NCBI RefSeq assembly: GCF_963675165.1
Contig: NC_087385.1
Location: forward strand, 3,410,501-3,474,500
DNA: 64,000 bases
Direction of reading: 5' to 3'
Origin: Halichondria panicea
Taxonomy: Eukaryota; Porifera; Demospongiae; Suberitida; Halichondriidae
The notes beneath the pieces are model-generated. The model did not search any database. It had not been told where the DNA came from and saw only the letters and a program-made list of their open reading frames with translations. Both the position numbers and the translations under genes were made by a program. Numbering within the stretch: the first letter of the stretch is position 1; the number at the start of each line of letters is the position of its first letter. This document shows, piece after piece, positions 10,840-22,843 of the stretch.

Positions 10840-12560
10840 TATCGTAGAATATACTGGCTCAGTCACTCTATACATACCCTGAAGCTATGGCTGGAAATAA
10901 AAGGACTGAAATTTAACAGAAAGTGTGCAAAATTTGTTTCAGGATTTGTGTTAACACAAATCCTGAAACTTCATCCATGGGATAACAGCAACATTTGAGT
11001 CACAGTAAGCTGGCTCAGTCACTCTATACATACCCTGAAGCTATGGCTGGAAATAGAAGGACTGAAATTTAACAGAAAGTGTGCAAAATTTGCGTTAACG
11101 CAAATCCTGAAACTTCATCCACGGGATAACAACAAAACATTGAGCCACAGTAAGCTGGCTCAGTCACTTTATACATACCCTGAAGCAATGGCCAGAAATA
11201 GAAGGACTGTAAATTTAACAGAAAGTGTGCAAAATTTGTTTCAGGATTTGCGTTAACGCAATCCTGAAACTTCATCCATGGGATAACAGCAACATATTGA
11301 GTCACAGTAAGCTGGCTCAGTCACTCTATACATACCCTGAAGCAATGGCTAGAAATAGAAGGACTGTAAATTTAACAGAAAGTGTGCAAAATTTGTTTCA
11401 GGATTTGCGTTAACGCAAATCCTGAAACTTCATCCACGGGATAACAGCAACACATTGAGTCACAGTAAGCAGGTTCAGTCACTCTATACATACCCTGAAG
11501 CTATGGCTGGAAATATAAGGATTGTAAATTTAAAGGAGACTGCACAATGTAGTTTCAGGATTCGCGTTAATTAACACAAATCCTGAAACTTTATCTGATA
11601 GTCTAAATTAGACTCTATACGGGATATCAAGAAAACATTGAGCAACAAACTAATTTCAGGATTTGTGTCAACACAAATCCTGAAACTTCATCCATGGGAT
11701 AACAGCAACACATTAAGCCACAGTAAGTTGGCTCAGTCACTCTATACATACCCTGAAGCTATGGCTGGAAATAGAAGGACTGTAAATATAAAGGAACTGC
11801 ACAATGTAGTTTCAGGATTTGCGTTAACACAAATCCTGAAACTTCATCCACGGGATAACAGCAACACATTGAACCACAGTAAGCTGGCTCAGTCACTCTA
11901 TACATACCCTGAAGCTATGGCTGGAAATAGAAGGACTGTAAATATAAAGGAACTGCACAATGTAGTTTCAGGATTTGCGTTCATCCACGGGATAACAGCA
12001 ACACATTGAGCCACAGTAAGCTGGCTCGGTCACTCTATACATACCCTGAAGCTATGGCTGGAAATAGAAGGACTGTAAATATAAAGGAACTGCACAATGT
12101 AGTTTCAGGATTTGCGTTAACACAAATCCTGAAACTTCATCCACGGGATAACAGCAACATATTGAGCCACAGTAAGCTGGCTCAGTCACTCTATACATAC
12201 CCTGAAGCAATGGCTAGAAATAGAAGGACTATAAATATAAACGAGACTGCACAATGTAGTTTCAGGATTTGCGTTAAAAATCCTGAAACTTCATCCACGG
12301 GATAACAGCAACATATTGAGCCACAGTAAGCTGGCTCAGTCACTCTATACATACCCTGAAGCTATAGCTGGAAAGAGACGGGCTGTAAATTTAACGGAGA
12401 GTGCATGCACAGACTCGTTTCAGAATTTGTGTCAACCATGCATTCAGGCTAAACATGCACAAATCCTGAAACCTCCGATCTGTCTCACAGGATAATAGCA
12501 ACACACATTGAGCCACACTTACCCACAGTAAGCTAGCCCAGTTACTCTATACACACCCTA
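10840..12560 (+). repeat. Satellite array, 157-bp unit with central palindrome, about 11 copies
   Basis: The unit contains CTGGCTCAGTCACTCTATAC, CATACCCTGAAGCTATGGCT, GGAAATAGAAGGACTGTAAA and the palindrome CAGGATTTGCGTTAACGCAA(ATCCTG). Palindromes start at 10937, ~11090, 11239, 11396, 11553, 11654, 11810, 11966, 12103, 12260 and 12418; most spacings are 156-158, with shorter units at 11553 (101) and 11966 (137, one arm deleted). Variation rises toward the 3' end. Open frames across it arise from the repeat and are not genes. Confidence 0.95.
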
Positions 12561-13801
12561 AAGTCTACCTAGGAATTAGCATTATTGTGAATGTATTACA
12601 AAGAGAGAGTGGGTCTGCACAAACTCGATTGAAAATGACATGAAAAGGATGGATGGCCGGATACAGTGAGCCACAGGCAAAGTACACAGTACCTTAGCTA
12701 GACTAAAGATAATAAGCTTATATATAGACTATACTCTGTTGTCAGTTTGACTCATCTATTCTTGACTCGAGATTAGTTGTACTACAGTCAGCTAGTGCAA
12801 GTGCGCAATAATTTTACCTTTGCGCATTTTAACAATGGAATGTATGGCCACACCCATAATGCTCTTCATTTCCTATTTTTTAGGCATTTCGGATTTTCGG
12901 ATTTGTGGCACAACACGCGCAGATTCGAGACTATTACGCGCTCTGATTTTGTATAAATTAGGCCTAGGGTAGCCTCGATCCCAGGCCGAGTTTTCGCTTT
13001 TATAACGGTTAGGCGAACAACTGGGCCTGGTACTAGTTGTCTGCGCATGGGTCAAATTTTGTATATTTGTGGTCGGCAAAAATATTTAATAAATCAATAA
13101 TCGAAATTTGTACACAGAAAATGCACAGAGTGAGTACACAAAAGATGCACATAGGGAGCTGCTTCACAAAGGCCTGGGGAGTTGCCAGTTGTGCTGCAGC
13201 ACAATTACAGTGACCCAGGGCAACTTCAGGATGATTGAATGCCTTCAAATTACGTTTCAAAAAGATTTAGCAGGCTGCTGGACTTCTCTGATTCTAGGCC
13301 CCAACTCGTAACTCATTGCTTGAGAAAACGTAGATTCTCTTGATGTCTCTGAGCTACCCAGCAACGCTCGAATGAGCAGGTCATACTCCAGTCCTGTGTC
13401 TGTGAGTATAGGACAATATTAAAAGAAACCAAAGACGGTTAAACCCTTACCTCAAACTGTCCAGTCTCGTCCGTTAGTATAGCCAAGAGGAGCACTGTTG
13501 GGATAGCTGGATATTAGCCATTGCTCCTGTACAGAGAAGTAGACATTTTAAATACGTGTAGATCTATACATATTAAATTTCTCGGTTATAGTGTCATTGT
13601 CGACGAGCTGATGATGGCAGCACCAAGTTCTCTAGCTCACACTCTTCACTTGATCCACCATATTAATGATGAAACTATAGTCTACCTACATTCTTGCCAA
13701 ACATGAACAAGACTTGATAGCATAGCCGGCCATAGGGCCCACACAAAAATATCTGACCTTAACAAGCTTGACAAAGCTTTATACCTCTTCCCTTGTTGTT
13801 C
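12561..13801. other. Intergenic with MITE
   Basis: Holds a TAGCCTCGA-family element at 12970-13050 and, at 12847-12908, the inverse of the stretch at 7307-7370 (GCCACACCCATAATGCTCTT). No gene is assigned; possible minus-strand exons near 13283-13506 did not survive a check of splice phase. Confidence 0.4.
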
Positions 13802-14291
13802 AGTCTTCAGAATAAGCTTTAGAGAAGAGAGAAGCTTCAGCTAAGAGCCATTCCAATCGATTCCAATAATGATAAAACGGGAACTGACTTCTAGTACACG
13901 ATAGTACACGAATATAAATGTCACGAAAGTGAACGAGAATATCCGACGAACGATTGACGCATGCGCAGACAACTAGTACCAGGCCCAGTTGTTCGCCTAA
14001 CCGTTATAAAAGCGAAAACTCGGCCTGGGATCGAGGCTATCTTCAGAATAAGCTTCAGAGAAGAGAGAAGCTTCAGCTAAGAGCCATTCCAATCGATTCC
14101 AATAATGATAAAACGGGAACTGACTTCTAGTACACGATAGTACACGAATATAAATGTCACGAAAGTGAACGAGAATATCCATTCGTCAGAATCTGACAAA
14201 CGACTGACGCATGCGCAGACAACTAGTACCAGGCCCAGTTGTTCGCCTAACCGTTATAAAAGCGAAAAAACTCGGCCTGGGATCGAGGCTA
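13802..14291. repeat. Direct tandem duplication, ~237 and 252 bp
   Basis: Copy 1 (13802-14038) and copy 2 (14040-14291) both run from CTTCAGAATAAGCTT through ACGCATGCGCAGACAACTAG to CGGCCTGGGATCGAGGCTA. Copy 2 has about 15 extra bases (ATTCGTCAGAATCTGA area). Each copy ends with a TAGCCTCGA-family MITE in inverse orientation, so element and flank were duplicated together. Confidence 0.9.
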
Positions 14292-14320
14292 GGCCTAGGG
14301 GTGGTACACATGGTGCAATT

Positions 14321-16587
14321 CTATGGGGTGTTATCTGTGTCAAAATGACTATGACAATGTACACACGTGTGCATTCATATGCACATTACAATATGCATGT
14401 CAACATGCATATGCACGTTACAATATGCATGCAACATGCATATGCACATTACAATATGCATGCATGCAACATGCATATGCACCTTACAATATGCATGCAT
14501 GCATGCATGCCAACATGCATATGCACCTTACAATATGCATGCATGCCAACATGCATGTCAACATAATATATACACATTACAACATGCATATACACGTTAC
14601 ACAATTATCAAGTCAATATAATAATTACATAGTATGCATGTGCATGTATACTTACACATTACACAATATGCATGTATCCAGATATTGAGAGTAATTACAC
14701 TGTAATTTTGTAGGCAGAAAGGGTGGAGTCTAGATGATGTGGTCATTGGGTCAAAGTGCAAGTGCTCATTATATATAATAGGACTAGCACAATAAATTTC
14801 GTTGGCGCGAGTAATCTTGTCAGCCATATTTTATATCACAGCTAACTAGCTAGCTAGAGTCTGATACACTGTCGGTACTTCTTCTTCTTCCTTATTTTTC
14901 TCGCCTCCAGATTTGGAGAGTAGCCAACGAGGGCAGATTATATTTAGAAGCTCACTCTCCACGTGTCGCCTTCACACTTTTTGTAAGTTGCCCTGCTCTC
15001 TCAGCGCGCTGACATGCTCTCCTGCAGGATGCCTCAACCTGCGTCAGTGTTCACCTCCCCCACGACCCAAGGGCACTACATGACACCCTCTACTCCTGCA
15101 AGGCCTTGTCTGGCTGAAAGCTGCCCACGCGCAAGAGTGGCTCTTGCTCTTCATCAAAGATCTAAGGCAAACCCGCGCTGATCTCCTTCTCACACGCACA
15201 TTGGTTTAAAGCTCCACCCTCTTGCTGCGTGTTATAATACCCAATTTCAATATTCTTTTTTGTCTGCCCAATGGGCTTCATTAATTGGAGGCTACAAAGA
15301 AGAAGAAGAAGAGTCGGTACATGTGGAGTAGGCTTATATTTTTACCGCGCATGCACAATCAAATCAAGATGTCACACCTACTAACAAACTAATTATTGCG
15401 GCGTCTTTTCCAGCTCAAATTGGAGTTGTGTGTACCAATCATTACCCGAGGCGCGCGTGGGCGGCCACGGGTATAGTAGTCCGTTGGTCTGTTTGTTTGT
15501 TTGTAATGTGTGAGTCTACTCACCTGCATGCCATGGCACTGCGTTTACAGCATGGATAGCCTTCATACAACAAGTTATTAATTTTAATAGTGGCAGAATT
15601 TCATGTTAAACCTTCGTTGTCAAATAAAAACAAGCAAAAGCTAAGAAGCTTGTGACTGGGTCTGCTTACCTGGATGCTCTAGCACTGCGTTTACAGCATG
15701 GGTAGCCTCCACACAACAAGTCAGTACTTCTAATAGTGGCAGCTTTCGGTGTTAAAGCTTCGTTGTCTAATAAAAGCGAGCAAAATGTAGCTTGAACAGA
15801 ACTTGCACATGCGTTACTTATAACTGAAGTGATCCTGTACCAGGTCCAGAAACAATGGAACAGGGTCACTAAAGTAGAAAGCTGTATATACCAGGAACAA
15901 TATTGGAACAGGGTCACTAAACCAGAAAGCTTGCTTTAGCTGACTGGGATCCATGCAGGACCTGGAGCCATACTTCTCTGAGACTCCATGCTTCTTTGCT
16001 GTGATCCTAATCCACAGTGCATATATTTATAGTACTACTACCTGTTCTCAAATGTTTCAGCATGCCTCCAGTCTGGTTTAGTTTTATTGCTCCTGAGTTG
16101 CTGTGCAAGTCATGCATGATGATGATAACAACATCACTATATGCACTGCATTATATCAGTCTTCTGGTTTCTTTATAATCATGTCACCAGCCGAGGGTTT
16201 GCACTTTAGTGCTCTAGTTATTATATGGACATGTATATGCATATTATTGGGTGTAAGTGTATAATTATGCTGCCGGAGGTATAATTATTGACATCCCATG
16301 CATGCAGCATAATACTGTAAATGTGTATAATAATTATATGCATGTTGTAATGTGCATATGAATGTTGACATGCATGCATAATTATTGTAACGTGCATATG
16401 CATGTTGACATGCATATTGTATGGTGCATATGCATGTTGACATGCATATTGTAACGTGCATATGCATGTTGACATGCATATTGTAACGTGCATATGCATA
16501 TTGACATGCATATTGTAATGTGCATATAATTTATATGCACACGTGTGTACATTGTCATAGTCATTTTGACACAGATAACACCCCATA
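14321..16587. mobile_element. Large composite element with inverted ends and inverted minisatellites
   Basis: Left end ATGGGGTGTTATCTGTGTCA, then AAATGACTATGACAATGTAC; the right end (16545-16587) is the exact kind of inverse ending TGACACAGATAACACCCCAT. Inside each end lies an array of a CATATGCACATTACAATATG-type unit (14380-14600 and, inverted, 16330-16530). Nested inside are a ~450-bp piece (14875-15325) with TCGGTACTTCTTCTTCTTC inverted ends and an imperfect 140-bp direct repeat at 15520-15790. The termini match those of the 25.6-27 kb elements. Confidence 0.75.
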
Positions 16588-16973
16588 CAATTCTAGCCTC
16601 CTTCACTTCCCTATACCTAAGTGAAGTGGGAAGTGCGGTCTGGGATCGAGGCTAGGTGCAATCCTCGCTCAGCATTAAATTTTGCTTGACTTATGACGTA
16701 ATTTAAATTAATGTAAAGATGTTGCAATGAATGTAATTTTTTTTCATGATGAGCAAAACTACTGAGTTACTGAGTACATAAATTACTGAGTACTAATGAT
16801 AAAAAACCATGTACATGTATATAATAATTATAATGATGAATTAGTTGCTACAAAACAAGTGAAAATAAAAATTAATGTTGAAACATTTAGTTACGTTCTA
16901 GGTGTCCCTCGACAACCTGGACCTCGATTGGCTCCTATCCTATTTGAGAGTATCAGTATGAGAGTATCAATAC

Positions 16974-17957
16974 TGAGGCTATACGTGCAGCAGCCCTACA
17001 CACACAAGGGGCGGATGCAATGATTTGGAGAAGACTGCGTTTGTTGTGAAGTCTAATGACCTATGTGCTGCTGCTTTGGCTGCATGTGCTAGAAGGATAT
17101 GTACCACGTACGTGGACTCAACTGGCTTGATGGCATATACGGCCTGTCGTCTGATCCCCCTGGATAAATGCCCAGGTGTACGCCCGATTGGGATAGGAGA
17201 AGTTGCTCGAAGGATAATTGGAAAGCAATCATGAGAATCGCAAAGCCGGATCTACAGAAATGTGTGGGCTCTCTACAGTTATGTGCTGGCCAGGACGCAG
17301 CTGCTGTTCATTCCATGTCCCATGTGTTTAAAGAAGAAGAAGCAGAGGCAATGATCTTCGTTGATGCCTCTAATGCCTTTAACAGACTTAATAGACAGGT
17401 GGCCCTTCGCAACTCAGAAGTCGTCTGTCCCACACTAGCACCTGTCCTGATCAACACGTACCGAAACAACTCATGGTTGTTTGTTGACGGCCAATGTACG
17501 ACGTCGAGAGAGGGAACTACGCAAGGAGACCCCCTCACAATGGCCATGTATGCTATCGAAACACAACCACTGATACATCGTCTTGATGGCATTGCCAAAC
17601 AAGTCCAGCTGCCGGATCAAGTCTCAAAAGACTCAAGAGGTGGTGGGACCGATTGGAAGCGATTGGGCCACAATATGGCTACTTTCCAAATGGATCGAAA
17701 ACACTCATTGTTTGCAAACCAGAAGCTGTTGAAATTGCCGGCACAATATTCCAAGGCACAGATATTAGCATCTCAACAGAAGGAAAACAATACCTAAGAG
17801 GAGCAATTGGCACCACCTTGTTCCAGAAACAACTAATTGACAAGAAAGTCACAGAACGGGTAGAAGAAATTAAAACACTCAGCACAATCGCAAAAACAGA
17901 ACCACACCCGGCCTTCTCTGCCTTTTAATACACAATGGCGTCTTCTAAGTGGAATTA
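16974..17957 (+). pseudogene. Retroelement reverse transcriptase, broken (copy 1, RT part)
   Basis: Fragments in several frames spell a non-LTR-type reverse transcriptase: LDKCPGVRPIG, VDASNAFNRLNR (motif A Asp), EGTTQGDPLTMAMYA, then the GPQYGYFPNGSKT and GTDISISTEGKQYLRGAIGT regions after a frameshift near 17640. Where copies of this group have a F/YADDA catalytic box the sequence here is decayed, and the frame changes at 17040, 17230 and 17640. It stops at ASSKWN where a 1.3-kb tandem repeat has inserted. The element is therefore dead. Confidence 0.85.
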
Positions 17958-19247
17958 GAAAATGCTTGTAGTAATACTGCAATCTGATAGGTCACTGAGA
18001 GGTCCATTATTTCACTTATGGACCTGAGGTCTTCTAAGTAGGTCTATTATACTGATTATGCCTACAGGCAAGATGATGTCAAGATTAACTTGTATGGAAC
18101 ATGGCAACATCACACAGTTTATGTTGAAGTCATAGTAACGATGATACAGTGCATCATTAAAAATTAATTTTTTTTTAAGTTTTGCGTTCTGCAGTGCCGC
18201 TTTGCAGCTTTTATCTCTCTCTTGCAGCTACAATAGCTAGTGCTCTAGTGCAGAGCTATAACTACTATGACAATAGCAACTTTTTATTTGCAATACGTGA
18301 TTCTCAAGAAACAGAAACTGCCTTCATCAATGTGAGTTTTTTTATGTAGACTAGCCAGAGCAAAGCTTTAACGTTGCTTGAGGCTTGTAGAAACTCTTGG
18401 TTTCAGAGTCTTCTTTGTGCTAATATAGCCTAGCTTGCTTAGCACTATTCTAAACCAGTTATAGGCCTCGTCAACGGTCACTATGGAGTTTTGAGACCCT
18501 CAGGCCCTTAGTAGCACCCTCGCTACGCTCGAGATGCTACAGCCTCGGGCCTTCAGGTCTCAAAACCCCATAGAGACCTTGGACTCAGTCTATAACTATT
18601 ATTTAGAAAATGCTTGTAGTAATACTGCAATCTGATAGGTCACTGAGAGGTCCATTATTTCACTTATGGACCTGAGGTCTTCTAAGTAGGTCTATTATAC
18701 TGATTATGCCTACAGGCAAGATGATGTCAAGATTAACTTGTATGGAACATGGCAACATCACACAGTTTATGTTGAAGTCATAGTAACGATGATACAGTGC
18801 ATCATTAAAAATTAATTTTTTTTTAAGTTTTGCGTTCTGCAGTGCCGCTTTGCAGCTTTTATCTCTCTCTTGCAGCTACAATAGCTAGTGCTCTAGTGCA
18901 GAGCTAACCACTATGACAATAGCAACTTTTTATTTGCAATGCGTGATTCTCAAGAAACAGAAACTGCCTTCATCAATGTGAGTTTTTTTATGTAGACTAG
19001 CCAGAGCAAAGCTTTAACATTGCTTGAGGCTTGTAGAAACTCTTGGTTTCAGAGTCTTCTTTGTGTTAATATAGCCTAGCTTGCTTAGCACTATTCTAAA
19101 TCAGTTATAGGCCTCGTCAACGGTCACTATGGAGTTTTGAGACCCTCAGGCCCTTAGTAGCACCCTCGCTACGCTCGAGATGCTACAGCCTCGGGCCTTC
19201 AGGTCTCAAAACCCCATAGAGACCTTGGACTCAGTCTATAACTATTA
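17955..19247. repeat. Tandem duplication of a 646-bp unit inserted in the RT element
   Basis: Two near-identical units run from 17955 to 18601 and 18602 to 19247, both starting TTAGAAAATGCTTG. Each holds a hairpin (about 18480-18585 and 19125-19230) with arms around GAGTTTTGAGACCCTCAGG, and a segment similar to the R1/R2 repeat families (AGCTAGTGCTCTAGTGCAGAG). Very few differences are visible, so the duplication is recent. It separates the RT from the endonuclease part of the retroelement. Confidence 0.85.
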
Positions 19248-19255
19248 TTTATTTC

Positions 19256-20394
19256 CTTAGAGTCACAGATCTCGAGTCACTGTCGGCCACAGAACAACTG
19301 CAGCCCCTAGAAGATGCAGTGAGGACATTACTCATTCCTGCTCCAGGAGACCTGGTTAGAGAACTGCTTACACTTCCCCCTAAATGTGGAGGCATAGGCC
19401 TGATCAATCCTCTATGTTTATCAGCAGATCAGCACTAACACGTCAAAGAAAATTAGTGCCCCACTTGTAGAACTGGTATTGAAACAAGACCACCAGAATG
19501 CAGAATGCTCAGCAGCTCAAAGGAAAATAAAGGCTTCAACTCGATCAGAGAAACAAAACAGTCAGCCAAGAACTTGCTAGAACAACTCCCTATCCCCCTC
19601 CAACGCAGCATGGAGCTATCACAAGAGAAAGGTGCGTCAACCTGGCTGACAGCACTACCCATCGAGAACCACGGCTTCGCTCTCCACAAGGCTGCGTTCC
19701 GGGATGCTCTATCCCTCCGCTATGGCTGGGCACTAAAGAACACACCATCACACTGCAGCTGTGGCCACACTTTCAGTATCACACATGCCATGTCGTGTCC
19801 AACTGGAGGATACCCATCAATTAGGCATAATGAAATACAAGATATTACTGCCTCCTGCTGACGGAAGTATGCCACAATGTATCAATAGAGCCACACCTTC
19901 AACCTATGACAGGAGAATCCTTGTCCCACAACACAGAAGACCAATCAAGACTTGACATTGCAGCATGTGGCTTCTGGAGAGGCAGATTCGAAAACGCTGT
20001 AAGGGTATTTAACCCAAGCGCCCAATCGAATCAGTGTTGTGGCGCTTGTGGGACAAGGATTCTCCTGTCATAGGTTGAAGGTGTGGCTCTATCTCTAGCA
20101 TCTACATACAGACGACATGAGCTAGAAAAGAAACGCCACTATGAACAGCGTATTCGGGAAGTGGAACACTCAACTTTCACACCACTAGTCTTCTCGTCTA
20201 CTGGAGGCATGGGAAGAGCTGCAACAACATTCTACAAGAGACTGTCCTCGATGCTCAGTGAGAAGAGAGATGTACCCTACAATACAATGATAGGGTGGAT
20301 AAGATGGCAGTTGAGCTTTGCTCTACTGAGGGCATCCATTATGGCAATTAGGAGTGCCAGGTCATCAAGAAACAGACCAGAAAATCAACGCTAG
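19256..20394 (+). pseudogene. Retroelement C-terminal part: zinc knuckle and restriction-like endonuclease (copy 1)
   Basis: After the insertion the coding matches resume: LEDAVRTLLIPAP, CGGIGLINPL, then CSCGHTFSITHAMSC (C-x-C-x7-H-x3-C, a CCHC-type knuckle), IRHNEI, RLDIAACGFWRGRFENA (Asp of a PD-(D/E)XK-like fold), VRVFNPSAQSNQ and the tail REVEHSTFTPLVFSSTGGMG, ATTFYKRLSSML, WIRWQLSFALLRASI. This order (RT, CCHC, restriction-like endonuclease) is that of RLE-type non-LTR elements. It is frameshifted and contains a 45-bp inverted copy of itself near 20046. The family was assigned by memory of motif order only. Confidence 0.75.
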
Positions 20395-20399
20395 CGTTT

Positions 20400-21231
20400 G
20401 ATTTGCTCAAGATGGCCTCTTTATGAGTGGGATTGGCATCCGGATGTTTCTCTTCAAGAATATCCTTGACTGTTTTCCCAGTGGACCCCTCTGCGACTTC
20501 ATTGAGTGTTAAGATTGCCAGTAGTCTAAAGGCAGATCTGACTTTGCCTTCCATCATCAATTTTGAAAAGGTTCTGGCTATCCTGGCTTCCTCAGTTTTA
20601 TTAGTTCGCCTTGATGATGTACGTAGATGATTTTGGATTGCCTTTCCCTAGCTCAGTCCGTTTTCCCAGAGTTTGAGCCGCCGTCTGAGACATAGTATGT
20701 GGTCTTTCAATTTGGACTTTGAATGAGGTTTCTGAAGTAGTAATGTCGGCATAGTCATTGCGGCCTTAATTGATGGCAAAGGTCTCAATTTCTGACTCCA
20801 TTGCATATGCTTCAAAGAGCCTTGCTAGCTCTGCAGTTTCCCGATGGAAGCATGAATATAGGTTGGGTATCCAGTGGATTATCTGACTGTATGCGTCATC
20901 AATGGCATTGCCACCTTGCCAAGAGGAGATTATCGGTATGTAAGAGGGGAGAGAACGTATTTCCATTGAGCCAAGATGGGGGTGTTACAGTTGCTCAAGG
21001 TCCAGTGCCCCTTCCTCAGGGGCCTCATTCCCAATTGCAGACTTTCTTGAGAGCAGCTTGTGCTTGTGAGGATGGAGTGATCGCAGTCAGGGTTGGTGGG
21101 TCATTGACATCACAATGGTTCCCACACCGGCCCTTGTGGAGAGGTAGGCAGTTTGTACATAGTTGGCCTGCCTTGCTGCATGAGCAGCCTTTACAGCGCC
21201 CACTGCCGTTACACCGATAGCAAACAGGCAT
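20400..21231 (-). pseudogene. Retroelement N-terminal part, inverted (copy 1)
   Basis: On the minus strand from 21231: MPVCYRCNGSGRCKGCSCSK, GQLCTNCLPLHKGRCGNHC, a Cys-rich zinc-finger-like start; then IHWIPNLYSCF, AELARLFEAYAMESEIETFA, later ARTFSKLMMEGKVRSAFRLL and VKDILEEKHPDANPTHKEAIL. These are the segments that come before the RT in the same element family, but here they lie head-to-head with the RT/endonuclease part, which is on the plus strand. Stops and frameshifts break the frame. The junction is near 20395, around the short palindrome AACGCTAGCGTT. Confidence 0.65.
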
Positions 21232-22030
21232 GCTGTTCTCGATCTCAGCAGGTCTCAGTAGTTCAGTTCAGCAGTTACACACTCTCCCTCTATTCCTCTC
21301 TGTGTAGTTCAGTGTAATTCTTGTGTAGATCTTAGCACAGTGTGGTGTGAGAAACCTACTTTAAAATCAGTTCTCTTCGAGAAACCTGAGCATATTGACT
21401 GGAGAGCAACTGGAGCTAGATCTAGTTTTAATCGACCAACCTCACTGGCAAACTGCCTATCAGTCACTCGTCTCAGCTGCAATGGGCATTGCCACCAGTC
21501 TACAACTAACAGTGGCCTAAGCAAAGAACATTGCTTGACTTGGTTATTATGTATCTAGTAAAGTGGCTATGGATAATCTGTAATCATAACAACCTACTCT
21601 ATCTTTTGAGGGCCTAAACAACTAGTCTTACCGCATTTGTTGCTAAAGATTAGTCTATGTACAATCCAGAGTTAGAGCAGAGGAGCTAGTCTCGCACCAG
21701 CCCTGATTAAAATAGGGTCTGGAGAACTTCCTATCAAGAGAGAAGAAAGATCTAGACTGAGCTGAAACCAGGCAGTTTTATGGCATCTGGAGGATTCAGT
21801 TCTCAGAGCAAAAGATGCAAATCAAGCCATTAATATTTGCAGTGCTGCCACTTGAATATGGATTGCTGATTTTTTCAGGTGGTAATCCGTATAGATCTAG
21901 ATGTATTATAGTAGGAGACATCCTTGAAGCTAAATATCTACAACTCAGCTCTTGCTTCTGTGCAACTACCCATGGAACTTCTCTCTCTTTCTGTGATCTT
22001 CTGGGATAGTCTTACAACATAAATAACAAT
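21232..22030. other. Region upstream of the inverted retroelement N-terminus
   Basis: No recognisable protein. Because it precedes the minus-strand Met at 21231 it may be the 5' part (leader) of the same retroelement. Open frames here are short. Confidence 0.3.
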
Positions 22031-22843
22031 CAAGCTGGCGCTGTGCTAATGCCTCTCGCCATGTTTTTGCTTTCGCTGAAAAGTATTAGAGTGTTATATT
22101 AGTTTCTATAATGAATTTTATATTAAAGTTAGCTTATCTATATAAAGTCACTGAGAAGAAAAGACTTATTTACATGCATCTATTGTTGTATTATGTGGCT
22201 TACTAGGACCTCAAGAAGAAAATTGATTCTTCCAGGATCTGTAGTTCAGTGTATATAATATCTAAGAAGAAAAGACCTGTGTACATGCATATTGTTATCT
22301 ATATTGTTATATGGTAGTGTTTTGTGGCTTACCAGGCCTTCAAGACAAAGATGATTCTGCCAGGAGGATCTGATATTATTTTTCACACATGGGGAATGAG
22401 CGCGCATGCGCATTACATCCACAGGAATAATTAAAGGGTGTGTCCAAAGAGATCAATTTCACAAAATGGCTACTGCTAGCTAGCTGTTTTAACAGATATT
22501 TTCTGAGTCTTGTAGCTAACAAAAAGCTAGCGCTTTAGTGCAAGGCTAACTCATATGTTGAATAGAAAGTTTGTGGGGACAGATGATGCTATGAAAGATT
22601 CTGAAAAGACTGCAACAGCCTTCAATGTGAGTCAAACTAGCCATAACTCGAGAAAGAAGCTTTAGTTTGCTAATCCACGAATCAAAATCCAAGACAACGT
22701 GGCTAGAAGCCTATAGAAGCTGTTAGCTTTCGTCGCATTGCAACCGTTGAGCAGTTACAGCTGGAACAGACACACAGACAGACAGACAGACACACACACA
22801 CACAGTCAGTATCCCTCGTGCGGCTACGCCTCGAGGCATAATA
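22031..22843 (+). repeat. Dispersed repeat R1, copy A
   Basis: Begins CAAGCTGGCGCTGTGCTAAT and ends GGCTACGCCTCGAGGCATAA. Contains GCGCATGCGCATTACATCC (NRF1-like palindrome), AGCTAGCGCTTTAGTGCAAG, AATCCACGAATCAAAATCC and a CA-rich microsatellite. The copy at 38052-38890 is almost identical. Confidence 0.9.

Noticed and set aside
11638-12305. Two long open frames with KELHNVVSGFALTQILKLHP repeats
   Set aside because: They follow the 157-bp satellite exactly; 157 is not a multiple of three, so frames stay open only because of indels. No start context or relation to known proteins.
13283-13506. Possible two minus-strand exons (PTVLLLAILTDETGQFE and GLEYDLLIRALLGSS)
   Set aside because: The donor after the first ends in phase 0 while the open frame of the second needs phase 1, and no known protein was recognised; left unassigned.
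14165-14700. Overlapping open frames rich in His, Met, Cys and Tyr (also 16221-16606 on minus)
   Set aside because: They are translations of the CATATGCACATTACAATATG minisatellite in three frames; the peptide periodicity comes from the repeat.
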